Source of the DNA: Oenanthe sinensis
Lineage: Eukaryota; Streptophyta; Magnoliopsida; Apiales; Apiaceae
Assembly (NCBI GenBank): GCA_028671895.1
Contig: CM053813.1
Coordinates: forward strand, 45,478,501-45,542,500
Length of the DNA: 64,000 bases
Direction of reading: 5' to 3'
Both the position numbers and the translations under genes were made by a program. This document shows positions 23,527-35,639 of the stretch, piece after piece; the stretch's first letter is position 1; each line of letters starts with the position of its first letter. Under the pieces are notes generated by a model. The model was not told where the DNA came from, ran no database searches, and was given only the letters and a program-made list of their open reading frames with translations.

Positions 23527-26500
23527 TTATCCTAATCTACCCCAATTCCCCACCCCCAGTTTTCTAAATACTCTCCCCTGCCGCAACCCTCAACTTTTCT
23601 CTCTCCCGTATTCTGCTTCCCCGTTTCCCCCTTTTCACGCGCGCAACCTCCACTAACTCTGTTTGATGCTGTCTCTGTCTCCTCTGCTCGGTCTCTGCGG
23701 TACATATACATATATTTTTAAAGTTTTAAAAATTCATTACTTACAAACCATGCATCCAATATTCGATATTTATATATATAAATGACCAGCGTTTTAAGGC
23801 CTACGCATAGGTATAATTTTGGATAAGTTTTGAGAATATTATTTTCTGGGCAGATTCTCCTTTTTAATTTATTTAGGAGTATAGAAAGGTGATTTGAAGA
23901 TGGTGATCAAACTAGGAGGCACTACAGCACGTGTATATGCATGGGTATTAATCTCGGATTTTTCTGCACATATTTTCCGGTCATCAGAAAAGACTCGTGG
24001 GGTGTCCGTAATTAATCTTATGGTAAGGTTTTTAAGACCCTGACTTGACGCTTGTAAATATTCGGTCATGTTAGTTTATATATATTAATTTCATAATTTT
24101 TAGAGATTATTTTTATACTCCGTAAGTTCCCTGTTGATCAGATTTTTGGGTTTAGATGATTGTGTTCTCCGTTTCTGGCAATTTTATGTGTATATGTATA
24201 ATTTATTTTGTGAGTTAAATTTGTTTACTTTATTTTAGTATAGTTGAATTATATTGTTTGAGATTGATTTTGAGGGGTTGTGACCCCGGGAAAAGATCAT
24301 TTTACAAAGACCTTATTTCGAAAAATTTTCTTGTAATAAAAGATTTATTTTAAGTTTCAATTATTATTTGATTAAAAATATTAAGTAGTTGATTATTTTG
24401 AAAAATAGTTTATTTAAAAATGATTAATAATTAATTAATTTGAATAATCAATTGATTTAATTATTAATTGGTTTATTCTTATTAATTGAATATTAATTGA
24501 TCTGTTTATCCGTTTTAAACAAAATAAATATATCTATGATCAGAAAAATAATTCGGAGGTTATGAAAATGGTTTTAAATTTTAAATTTCTTTACAAACCC
24601 GAATTAAATATTTTACGACTCTTTAGTGATCCGTTTCCAGCCTAAAAATATTTATAAAATGTTTAATGTTATGTTTAATTGTTTAATTTGATAACGTCAT
24701 CGAGGGTAGACATTATAAGTTTTAAAGTATGAATTAGAATTATTAGTTTTTTATTCCTTTTTATTCGAGGATTAATTGTTTACTTATATGCGAGTTTCGA
24801 GGATTAATTGTTTACTTATATGCGAGTCTCGAGGATTAATTGTTTATCTATATTCGAGTCTCGAAGGTTAATTGTTTATCTATATTTGAGTCTCGAGGAT
24901 TAATTGTTGTTTTATATTCGAGTCTGGAGGATTAATTGTTTATTTATATTTGAGTCTCGAGGATTAATTGTTTATTTATATTCGAGTCTCGAGGATTAAT
25001 TGTTATTTATATTCGTGTCTCGAGGATTAATTGTTATTTATATTCGTGTCTCGAGGGTTAATTGGTTGTTTGAGGATTAATTGATAATTGAGTTTATATT
25101 TTTATTTATTGATTTTGTTGGGATTGAGGTGAGTTTTCTTGTTAATAGGAATATGTCTGAGATAAGTATATACGGATAGTTAAGTTATAAATGCTCGTAG
25201 AATACAACGAGGTACTTCAAGGACTAAAGTACCGTATTATATTTGACTATAGATGTAGTGCGGACTCGATCTCAATAGTTCAGACTCGTAGCAACCGCAC
25301 GAGCGTCAGATTAAAGAATTATTAGATGGTGATACAGTGAGACGGAGAGTGTAGTCGACCCATTCCAGCTTAGGACCGCATCTATATCAGGCAAGTATTT
25401 TCTACTTGATCATTTTAAACACTTTACAAGCAAGTATTTTCTCCTTGATCATCCTAAACACTTTTATTTTACTATTTTGATTGTTCATGTCATGATAAAT
25501 AGTTATTGTTCAGAACTATTTATGATTCCTGTTTTATTCTGTGCATCAGAGTTACTTGTTATTCGTACTCTGAATTTTGGAAGTTGATTAAAATAAACTC
25601 ATCATATCCAGCGAATTATTGTATAAATAACGAGGATATGGTCTGTAGTTGAAACTAAGCATACCTTATTTACTTGGGGCTGCTCTATTGGATTGGAATT
25701 CTAGCGTAAGAGGCTCTGAAATAATAGTCCAGCATTTATTGAGGAGGATATGGTAACCAATCCATCTTCCTATAGGCTAACATTACTTGCCTATTTTGGT
25801 ACCCATTTTATGAATCCTTGTTATAACTACGGGTATAGAAATGTACCGGTAGGGTATAAAGAGGTCCTATTGCTTTTAGACTGATCAGGGAGCAATAGTG
25901 TTTATATGTTGTGTATCCAATCCATATTGCCTGTGTGGCTATTATATATTGATTTTAAGCAGTTGATTCATTTTGATGACATACTGCATTGTTTCAGTTG
26001 AAATAAACTGTGATTTATTTACTGTTCAGTTTTCATAATAAACTGTGTTATATTCCATTCTCGATACAGATCTCATATCTTGATTTAATTTCAATTGTTC
26101 ATATACTTGCTGAGCATTTCTTTGGCTCACTCTTGCTTTTCATCATATACTCTTCCAGACAGGATGAGAAAATATTAGCCTTTCAGAAAAAGTAGATTGA
26201 CGAGATTTATCCGCGTAGCTCGGAAGAAGAAAGTAAGATGTCTTTACGAAGAATTTTTCGGATCCAGAACGTCTGTATCTGGAGTAAGTTTTATTTATAT
26301 ATTGGTATAGTATATATTATATATATTGCTTGGTATAGATCCGTCATAGCTGCTAGTATACTTTTTATCGAAGTTATACTGGTAATATAAGATTGGTTTA
26401 AAGAAATTGCTGAAATCAATTGTGGAATTTTATGGATGGGGTCACAAACGAGATTTGATTTGATTATTTGAGGTTTATAATAATTGATATTTGGTTTTTG

Positions 26501-26674
26501 GATTCTTGTTTCTAGAACTATAATCTAAAAGATCTCGGTAATTGGGGTCGTAGCTGTAGAATTCAAATATTGAATGACTACAGGTGATGTAAAAATGTTA
26601 TTAAACAGGTAATTCTATATTGAGGATTTTCACGTGACGACCAGATCCCTGACCCCGGATTTGGGGGCGTTACA
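23020..26674. mobile_element. very long solo LTR (3.65 kb)
   Basis: Begins TGTAACAACCCGG and ends GGGGGCGTTACA, the TG...CA and TGTAAC/GTTACA termini common in plant Ty3/gypsy LTRs. It is flanked by a perfect 5 bp direct repeat, TTAAT (23015-23019 and 26675-26679), as expected from integrase. No gag-pol frame, no second LTR and no primer-binding or polypurine tract were found inside, so the simplest reading is a solo LTR left by recombination. An AT run at 23497-23522 followed by a C/T-rich stretch (23525-23700) could be its promoter and leader. It contains the minisatellite at 24765-25090. Alternative: a whole non-autonomous element whose own termini I cannot resolve. Confidence 0.7.
24765..25090. 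repeat. minisatellite, 31-32 bp unit, about ten copies
   Basis: Units begin TCGAGGATTAATTGTTTA and continue TTATATTCGAGTC, with about nine near-full copies plus partial ones at the right. Copy-to-copy changes are mostly single substitutions and one-base indels. It lies inside the long solo LTR and is likely length-polymorphic. Confidence 0.85.
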
Positions 26675-26679
26675 TTAAT

Positions 26680-28160
26680 AGATTCTTTATATTATATTTT
26701 AATATTAATTTTATTAAAAATTATTTATAATTTTACTTTGGTAGAAAGTTGACTTAGCTATGGGTCTCCCTTGATAGCCCTTTACTTGCGTTTTCGTAAT
26801 ATTGGAATCACTATGTCCCAAATTAATTATTTGATTTTCTTGTGGTTAATTTGACTCGATTTTGATAAATAGGTAGCAATTATTTTTTTTATAGTTTCAG
26901 AAAATTAAAAAATATATTTTAAAATAAATTAAATATAATTTTCAATGATATAGTTTTTATAATTTTTTTAATCATATACTATATGTAATTTTCAGTCAAA
27001 TTTAATCAAAGAAAAGTCAAATTAATTTGAGACGGAGATAGTAAATTTTAGTAAATGTAAATTATTATTATTGCATTTACTTTAGTATATTTGTTGTCGC
27101 ATTTAACTTTCACGTCTACAAAGTATAATACTATCAGTATATTCTTTGCATAAAATTTGCAAGTTAAGAGCATCTTTGAGGATATTTAAGAGATGCTTCA
27201 CTGACTCTTAAATATAATATAAATTATTAATTTTCAATGATTTATTGTGCATTCATTTTTAATAATATTTTTTATATTTATATCTCATTTAGTTTTATAT
27301 TATTAAAAATAATTTGGACTTGTAAAAGTACAAAAAAAGTGAATAAAAAGAGATTATATTTTATAAAATATTAATTAAGAGTGAGAGGAAACTCTAAAAA
27401 ATGAAAAGAGAAAAAGGCTGTTAATAATTTTAAGAGTTATTAGTAATCTTTTGAAACAACATTTTCATCCTCTCCACTCAAATTTCAAATTAAGAATTAA
27501 AATAAACAGTCGTTCTAAACCATTGTCATGAAACTGATACAGTAATAATAATTTCTTCTTGTTAGTGTGATAACTTATATATTTTTAGTTTATACCTTAA
27601 AAATTACATCTTAGCTAATTTTTCAAAACTTTATTACAAAATAATAATATATCAATATAATTTTAGATAAAGTCTAATTTTATAAAAATACCTTCTCATA
27701 TTTATATATAAAATCTTTTATATCTTATATAATTTTCTGTATCTTAAACTCCCTAATTTTATTTTTAAATTAATTATCAAATAAATCAAACGTGATATCA
27801 TTCCATCCAGTAAACAAATTTAATTCCAGTTCGGTAACAAATTTTCAAAACCAAATCAATTCAAACTTATTAAATTCAAATTTAGTCACCTTCACGCCTC
27901 TTTCACCAATAATAACAATAATAATACTTTAATTATTATAATTATACTTTAGCTTTCAATCCCCTATTCTTTTCACTAAAAGCAAAAAGTGGCTCGACAA
28001 TAAAAAACAAGATAGACGTGTCACAAAACAAAACAAACACTAATAATTTTAAATTATTAAATTACACAATTAGGCTAATAAATTAATAATCAAACCAAAA
28101 CATTTTTTTTTTTAAACCCAACCTTTTACAATTTCAATTCAAAACTGGGAGAAAAAAAAC
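26680..28160. other. intergenic, upstream of MTP1
   Basis: AT-rich with no gene seen. Short relics of MITE-type sequence occur, for example GAGACGGAGATAGTA near 27030. Confidence 0.4.
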
Positions 28161-28237
28161 CAAATCCGAAAATGTTTAATCCAATCCCTCTGGGTTAAGG
28201 GATTCTGATTTTTCAGAGTATCCTCCTTTTTTCTGTA

Positions 28238-28246
28238 AAACCCTAA
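28238..28246 (+). promoter_or_regulatory. telo-box in the MTP1 promoter or leader
   Basis: AAACCCTAA about 70 bp before the leader intron. This motif is common near transcription starts of housekeeping plant genes. Assignment rests on motif and position only. Confidence 0.35.
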
Positions 28247-28316
28247 ATAATACACACACCTATACATACAAAATATATATCCACTTATTCCATCTCCAGC
28301 TCTCATCTCCACCAAG

Positions 28317-30219
28317 GTAACTATCTAGATTCATGTATATGTATTGATGATTATACTCATATACCCATGCAGCTAGCTTAGACTATGATTATGTTAGTGT
28401 TTGTTTATGATCTATATTGTTTTTATTGATTTTTTAGTTAGTTTTGTTATTTTATTGAATCATATGATGTTGTTTGTGTAATTATGAGTAGTATGTAGAT
28501 TTGATTTGTTGATTTTTGAATGAAGCTGGAGAATTGAGTTATCGAAATTTCGAATAATTTAGTACTCGTGGTGGCCTTGTCCTGTTTTTTTCGTCTTTTT
28601 GTATCGGTTGTTATTACTTTCTTGTTGATACTTATAAGTCTGTAAAATACGGAGATTATAGTTGTTGTGAACTTGTTTTATCGACTATATGTTGACGGTA
28701 ATGCTTCGAGGGTAAATATTATTTATGTTGTATTAGCATATTATCTATAGTTATGTAGTGCATTTTACAAATAGTTTGATTGTTAGTCGTATATGTATAT
28801 AGGGTTGAATTTAATGAAAAATCTTATATGGAGTACTAATCAGAGAACATATATGTTCTGCATTATATTATGCAATATATAATAAGATATAAGGTTCTCC
28901 ATATAACTTTTGCGTATGTTTATATATATAATTGATATAGTGTTTGCTTTGTATTTCATTTGTGCATAGTGATGGATATTTGATTGAATTGTATATGAGC
29001 AATTTAGTATATTTGGTGTAATATTTGATGGTTGTGTAAGTTGGACAGTGAATTTACGAGGAATGAAATTGTTCTTAATGAGTTAAAATGATAATTGTTA
29101 TAATATGGCTGGATGTATATAACTTTAACTGAAAGTTCACATGTAAATGGCGTGGGCGCTGTATGATGCCACGGTGGGCCCAATGGCTTTTTCGTAACGC
29201 CGCATTAAACTTGCATATATAGACGCATATTTCTGATTATTATAATATGTGGTTTAAGCTTTCTGTTTCAAGATCTGGGATTCTCTTCCATTTTATTTCT
29301 CATTATATTCTACATTCAACATCTAAGGTACCTATATGTTTTCTTGCTATAGTTTTGTTTGAGAATTTTAGCTACTTTGTTTTGTTAGTTGGTTGTACTA
29401 AATTATTGATTGTGTGGGTGAATGTTAGTGGTCGTACTAAATTATTGCTTGTCTAATGGGTGTTGTATTATAGCCTTGATGTTAAGATCTTTTTCGCACC
29501 ATATTTTGTTCATTTCATCCTATACACATATGGAATTCTATTACAGATAGTGTTATTGAGGAATTTTTCTCTAGATACTGCTTAATTCTTTTTCCTTGTA
29601 CCCTTTTTATACTCTCTCATTGTCTTCTAGATCTTTTAAATCTGAGTACGTTCCTTAAGCTTTGCTCTTCTGTTTTGACTATTTAAATTTAACTTGGAAA
29701 TTGATGGAATTTTCATAGTGTGATGGCCTAGTGTATGTCTAAATTTTAAGAAAAACAACGCTTTGCATTTACTTCACAATACTTGTAGTTTTCTTTATTA
29801 TATCATGATTGTCATAGGAATCTGCAAAGTGACCTTAAAAGTCACTCCCTTAACGGATGGTTGAGGGTGTTGAAGGCAAAATGGGCGTGTGAGTGTGTTC
29901 AATTAGCAAAAAATAAATAAATTAGCGAAACAAGAAAAGGTTCAAAGTCTGAAATTTCGGAGCACATATATTATTTGCATGCTGTTTTGTGGTAACTTTT
30001 ATGTTAGCTTAGATAATCTTTCTGAGTTTAAATTTAGGATTTTGCAAATCGAATTAGAAGTCTGGAGTATCTCTATTTTTTTTTGGAAAACAGACAATTG
30101 TAGGCTTCTGGTTGTATGCCTGCATTTTTACTTTTTTGTAAGTTTTACTAGCACATTAGTATAATATTGTATCTATCCATATAGATGTCATTTAACACAT
30201 TGATATTGTAAATTTTCAG
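28317..30219 (+). other. 5' UTR intron of the MTP1 gene
   Basis: A donor CCAAG|GTAACT at 28316/28317 and an acceptor TTTTCAG ending at 30219, directly before the start ATG, define a 1.9 kb leader intron. No frame in it resembles a gene. Long leader introns often raise expression in plants; that effect is inferred here. Confidence 0.7.
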
Positions 30220-31491
30220 ATGGATATGCAACATTCTGAACAAGGGCACATCATTGAGGTATGCGGAGATATTCAAATTCAAGAGAAGACATCTGGTGTG
30301 AATAAAATTTGTGATGGAGCACCATGTGGATTTTCTGATGCTAAATCCAGTCCCAAAGAGGCAAAAGAACGTTCAGATTCTATGCGAAAGCTTTTGATTG
30401 CTGTTGTGCTCTGCATCATTTTTATGACTGTAGAAGTTGTTGGTGGTATTAAAGCCAACAGTCTAGCAATCTTGACAGATGCTGCTCATTTGTTGTCAGA
30501 TGTTGCTGCTTTTGCAATTTCATTGTTTTCACTGTGGGCATCAGGATGGGAAGCTACCCCTCGCCAGTCCTATGGTTTTTTCCGAATTGAGATACTGGGA
30601 GCTTTGGTCTCAATTCAGATGATATGGCTACTTGCTGGGATCCTTGTCTATGAAGCCATTTCAAGATTTTTTTATGAAACAGGTGAAGTTCAGGGCTTCC
30701 TTATGTTTCTTGTTGCTGCTTTCGGTTTAGTGGTTAATATTATCATGGCTGTTCTGTTGGGCCACGATCACGGCCACGGCCACGGCCACAGCCACAGTCA
30801 CGATCACGGTCACAGTCACGATCACGGTCATGGCCATGATCATGGTGATTCAAATGAGCATAGCCATGAGAATGCGGATAATATGCACACCCATGGAATT
30901 ACGATCAAAACACAAGTGCTGAACAAAGCTGGCCATTCCAAACATAACAAGGATCATCACCATGCTCATGAAACAGATCTTACCGTGCCTTTGCTTGGTC
31001 CTTCCTCTGAGTCTGAAGGTGAACATAATAAGCAGAAGAAGCAACGGAACATAAATGTTCAGGGTGCATATCTTCATGTATTAGGGGATTCAATTCAAAG
31101 CATTGGTGTGATGATTGGTGGAGCAATTATATGGTATAAACCTGAATGGAAGATTATTGATTTAATATGCACGCTTGTTTTCTCTGTGATTGTGCTGGGA
31201 ACTACTATCAACATGTTGCGAAACATATGGGAGGTTTTAATGGAGAACACTCCCCGAGAAATTGATGCAACAAGGCTTAAGGAGGGACTTTGTGAGATGG
31301 ACGAGGTAGTTGCAATACACGAGTTGCATATATGGGCAATTACAGTCGGTAAAGTGCTACTAGCTTGTCATGTAACAGTGAAGCCTGAAGCTGATGCTGA
31401 CATGGTACTGGACAAGGTTGTGGACTATATTAAGAAGGAGTATAATATCAGTCATGTAACTATCCAGATAGAAAGAGAGTTGCAGACTTAA
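30220..31491 (+). CDS. MTP1: vacuolar zinc transporter, cation diffusion facilitator MTP1 type
   Basis: Zn/H+ antiporter of the CDF family that loads zinc into the vacuole. The 423-residue CDS is intronless. Six membrane segments can be placed at about 57-77, 85-107, 120-146, 158-180, 282-304 and 311-333. The transport-site HxxxD pairs are present: His90/Asp94 in ILTDAAHLLSDVAAF (segment 2) and His286/Asp290 in YLHVLGDSIQSIGVM (segment 5). Between segments 4 and 5 lies a cytosolic His-rich loop from about 182 to 252 with many HD/HG/HS dipeptides, the zinc-sensing loop of MTP1 proteins. The C-terminal cytosolic domain (VVAIHELHIWAITVGKVLL) is typical. An N-terminal Cys pair (CDGAPC, residues 31-36) is also conserved in this group. 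The ATG follows a splice acceptor directly. Confidence 0.95.
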   Translation: MDMQHSEQGHIIEVCGDIQIQEKTSGVNKICDGAPCGFSDAKSSPKEAKERSDSMRKLLIAVVLCIIFMTVEVVGGIKANSLAILTDAAHLLSDVAAFAISLFSLWASGWEATPRQSYGFFRIEILGALVSIQMIWLLAGILVYEAISRFFYETGEVQGFLMFLVAAFGLVVNIIMAVLLGHDHGHGHGHSHSHDHGHSHDHGHGHDHGDSNEHSHENADNMHTHGITIKTQVLNKAGHSKHNKDHHHAHETDLTVPLLGPSSESEGEHNKQKKQRNINVQGAYLHVLGDSIQSIGVMIGGAIIWYKPEWKIIDLICTLVFSVIVLGTTINMLRNIWEVLMENTPREIDATRLKEGLCEMDEVVAIHELHIWAITVGKVLLACHVTVKPEADADMVLDKVVDYIKKEYNISHVTIQIERELQT

Positions 31492-32470
31492 TGAAATGCA
31501 ATCAGTGTCATGTAAACTAGTTGTGGCTCTGGAATCGAGGCTTTTGTATGCAGGAAAAAAGATCTGTTATGTCGCTTGGGTATGATTTTCATGTTCTATA
31601 AGTATGATGTAATAACTTGGGCAAATATGATTTATACTCTTTCATTTATCATAGTATGTTTATGCAGTCCTGCTTCTTATGAAGTCCTCTTGCCAGTAAA
31701 TGTTTAAATCTGGTTCATATTTGGAATTTCTTTGCTCGTGTACTTATTTATGGGTTGCTTGTATAAAGATGGGTTAGCAAACAATATCCTACAAATTTTA
31801 ATTATCTAATAATGAATTGGATGCTCTTTTTGTGTTCAAAGAAATGTTATTATTCTTAAAATTATGAGTTGAAGACGATTTATAATTATTTACATAGTCT
31901 GTTGCATGATCTATAATCATTTGCTTAGTCTGTTGCATTTTGGTAGCCAGGTTTTGCACTAATTTTCAAAAGTGGTTGAGTTTTCAAATTGCTGGCCAAA
32001 ATTTGTATTGATTTTAATAACAAATATAAAAATTAAAATCGATCAAAATTGTATTTTGATACATTTTATTTATGGATTTTTTTTACCCTAACAAAAAAAA
32101 TAAATCTAACATGAGTCGTATATTAAATATTGAATGTTGATTATATTTATTGATATTTTAGAGTTCAGTCAGGATCAACGGATTGATGGATTTTATAATA
32201 ACCCTAGTTCTTACTAAGAAAAAACATCAAAGTAACAGCGAATGAAAAATAAGTAACTTCGTACAAATCATTAAATCAAATAATATACGTTTTACTAAAT
32301 AAGTCAACGATGACACAAAATGTTACCATCAGCTTTTCATCTTATTCTTATTCTTCAAGCAATTTCTTTATAGAATGAACAAATTTGTGATGATATTTTC
32401 CCAAAATGAAAGTTTTGGTGTCAAGATACTAGAGCAAGAATAATAAAAAGTAGAACTTTAGATGATAAAA
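31492..32470. other. 3' flank of MTP1 and intergenic DNA
   Basis: 3' UTR of MTP1 followed by AT-rich DNA. No gene or complete repeat seen. Confidence 0.4.
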
Positions 32471-33343
32471 AATAATAGGGGTTTTTTCAAAAATACCTAA
32501 GGATAAAATATTTTTTACAAAAATACTGACTTTTTTAAAAAAAATTACAAAAATACGATTTTTTTGAATTCTTTTTGCAAAAATACGGTTTGCAACTTTG
32601 CAACCATATTTGCAACTGAAATCAACCGAAATCAACTACGGATGCAACTTTAAAATTTAGTAAAAATAATTATTTTTTGGTTGCTTTTTTGGTTGCATAA
32701 TACGTTGCTTAACAAGTTGCACGGTTAATATCAAAATGCAACCATAAATGCAACCAAAAGCAACCAAAAGCAACTTCAATTATATTTCAGAAAAATAGAA
32801 AAATAAGTTGCATCTGGTTGCTTTTGGTTGCAAACCGTATTTTTGAAATTATTTTTAAAAGTGGTAGTATTTTTGAAAATAATTTTAAAAAGATAGTATT
32901 TTGGGTAATTTCCCAAAATAATTAGGGGTTTTTTCAAAAATACCTAAGGATAAAATTTTTTTTACAAAAAATACTGATTTTTTTAAAAAACATTTTACAA
33001 AAATACGATTTTTAATTTTTTTTGCAAAAATACGGTTTACAACCATATTTGCAACTGTAATAAATCGAAATCAACCACAAATACAATTTTAAAATTTAGT
33101 AAAAATAATTATTTTTTGATTGCATAATACGTTGTTTAACAAGTTACACAGTTAAAATCAAAATGAAACCATAAATGCAATCAAAAGCAACTTCAATTAT
33201 TTTTCTGAAAAATAAAAAAATAAGTTGCATCAGGTTGCTTTTGTTTGCAAACTGTATTTTTGCAAAAAAAAAAAATTAAAAGGTGGCAAAATCGCATTTT
33301 TTTTTTTTAAAAGTAGTATTTTTGGTAATTTCTCAAATAATTA
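32471..33343. mobile_element. tandem pair of a MITE-like element
   Basis: Two related copies, about 32478-32916 and 32925-33335, each starting GGGGTTTTTTCAAAAATACC and ending GGTAATTTC(C/T)CAA. Each is internally palindromic: the left half holds AAAATACGGTTTGCAA and the right half TTGGTTGCAAACCGTATTTT. The motif GGTTGC/GCAACC recurs many times. Short direct repeats AATAAT(T)A sit at the left edge, between the copies and at the right edge, which suits a tandem duplication through a shared TSD. There is no coding capacity. Confidence 0.65.
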
Positions 33344-33614
33344 ATACATTGATACTTGATAGACAGCATATAGATTTGCACCAAAGGTTAAATAAGTGAG
33401 AATATAAATGGTACATATGTTACATCTATATGAAAAGTCTACACATTTGTGCGTCGAAACAGGATTATGCATGATTCCACCACCACCATTTGGAAAGCAC
33501 GTACTTGATTCTCTTGTCTTTCCTTCCTCAATTTACTCTCTGTCTCTCTCTTTTAACAGATATGCACGTTTGTCTACCCTTCTTTCTAGTTCTTGCATGA
33601 ATCATACACCTCTG

Positions 33615-33624
33615 TATAAATATA
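33615..33624 (+). promoter_or_regulatory. TATA box of the pyrophosphatase gene
   Basis: TATAAATATA 43-52 bp upstream of the start codon, so transcription probably begins only 10-25 bases before the ATG unless another promoter is used. Predicted from sequence only. Confidence 0.5.
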
Positions 33625-33666
33625 TAAGTGGGATAGTTGATATTGTTTGATTCATTAACAAGAAAT

Positions 33667-35124
33667 ATGAGCACTGAGGAGGAAGGTGCACCAAAGACTC
33701 CGAGTGGAGGCAAGGCTCCTAAATTGAATGAGAGAATTCTCTCATCTTTGTCAAGGAGACAAGTTGCAGCCCATCCATGGCATGATCTTGATATTGGTAA
33801 TTAACTATGTTCTAATTTATCGATCGATTTATGGGTGTTGGTCATTTTTGGCAGAAAATGTCGAAAATAACACATCTAAACTTATAGCATGAAGTCATAT
33901 AAAATGCATTATATTTTAATTTGCCATTTTAAACACTTAATCATCTATCCATCTATCATAGCTTGTAAAATTATTTTTTCACAAATTTGATAACAAGTGA
34001 TTAATTAATCCAGGACCTGGAGCTCCACAGACTGTCAACGTTGTAAGTACTTGCTACTGTTCCTTCGATGTTCTTATTCTGATTCGTGCCCTGTCATCTG
34101 TCAATGTACCCACTTGATTCTCTTGATCAATTCACACAGGTCTGCGAGATTACTAAAGGAAGTAAGGTCAAGTATGAACTTGATAAGAAAACTGGTCTCA
34201 TCAAGGTACTTGCCACAAGACCGAGTAGTATACCCGAATCTAATTACTTCAGTTGTTTGTCGAATCAGCAACTGACATTTTGCCTTCCTTTTCCACCAGG
34301 TCGATCGTATCTTATATTCCTCGGTTGTCTATCCTCACAATTACGGATTCATTCCTCGAACATTATGTGAAGATAATGACCCCATGGATGTATTGGTCTT
34401 GATGCAGGTTAATTTAATCCCTGGCCTAAAATTTTAAATGTATCTATGATGCTAAATTGGAATATAGCAAGCAAACCATATATTAACTTCTGCAACAACA
34501 GGAGCCAGTCATTCCTGGATGCTTTCTCCGTGCCAAGGCTATAGGACTGATGCCTATGATTGATCAGGTGTGTTTGGATGCTTAAAACAAGACCTTTCTA
34601 GTCTTAAAGATACAAATTATGCATTACTTTCCTTTATGCATCTTATATATAGGGAGAGAAGGATGACAAAATTATTGCAGTGTGTGCTGACGATCCAGAG
34701 TATCGTCATTATACTGATATCAACCAACTTCCCCCACATCGCCTGATGGAAATCCGTCGCTTCTTTGAAGATTGTAAGCTTTTGTTAAAATATGTTAACT
34801 TGCTCTTAATCTAGTATAGAATTACTAACAGAGTTTTCCTCGATGAATGATTCTAGACAAGAAGAATGAAAACAAGGAGGTTGCAGTGAACGAGTTTCTG
34901 CCTCCAGCTACAGCTCATGAAGCAATCCAGCATTCCATGTAAGTTTAATCACTATGTTTCAAAAATCACAATCATATACCAATCATAGTATCTTATAACG
35001 TCCACCTAGATTATAACGCTAATTTTCTACATTAGTTTCTTTAGCTGACAAATTATCAGTAGCCTTTACCTTGCACTGCAGGGACCTTTATGCTGAGTAC
35101 ATCTTGCACAGCTTGAGGAAATAG
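33667..35124 (+). CDS. PPA: soluble inorganic pyrophosphatase (family I)
   Basis: Cytosolic Mg-dependent enzyme hydrolysing pyrophosphate to phosphate, which pulls biosynthetic reactions forward. Eight exons: 33667-33796, 34014-34042, 34140-34205, 34300-34407, 34502-34567, 34653-34773, 34857-34938 and 35082-35124. They total 645 nt and 214 residues, close to the usual 211-216 for plant PPA proteins. Landmarks are VCEITKGSKVKYELDK (residues 54-69), the substrate/metal segment SSVVYPHNYGFIP (82-94), and the family signature EDNDPMDVLVL (99-109), whose Asp100, Asp102 and Asp105 match the metal-binding aspartates. Further blocks are GEKDDKIIAV and HRLMEIRRFFEDYK. There is no transit peptide; the N-terminus is short and acidic, so this is a cytosolic PPA1/PPA4-like isoform rather than the plastid PPA6. 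Which numbered isoform it is cannot be decided. Confidence 0.95.
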
Positions 35125-35639
35125 CTGGGGAGAATATGGTCCCAATCAATAATTTCTTATGGTCGTGCTACCTGAAGCCTATCATCTGAGATTACAGACC
35201 AACTGCCATTATTTTTCTTTACGAATGTTGTTTGTTTATTCATTATACACATTGACAAATTTTAACTAGTTACTGATAAAATGCCATTTTGTTGAGCTAT
35301 TGTTTGAACTGCTGTCAGGCAATTTCTGTGTATTTACTTCATATTAAAGATATAAAATCTCTACATGGGAGCTTTACTTTAGTTGAGACCCCTGGTAATA
35401 GTATTATCGACATACTGGTGTGTAAATGAGCCGATCATCATTAGAATGTGTTAATTATATTCTACTAGCAATTTTTCGAATAATAAAAACGAACTACTAT
35501 CAGATAAGAGTAAGATACAAAAAGAATATTACTGTGGGGTCAAACTATAACATATCTACTTTGCAGTAAAACTGTTATTGTGAAATTCCTGTTTGTCAGT
35601 CTTTTGTTCCTCAAGTTCAGGACTGTTTACTTGGACACT
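35125..35639. other. 3' flank of the pyrophosphatase gene
   Basis: 3' UTR and short intergenic DNA up to the solo LTR. No gene seen. Confidence 0.4.
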
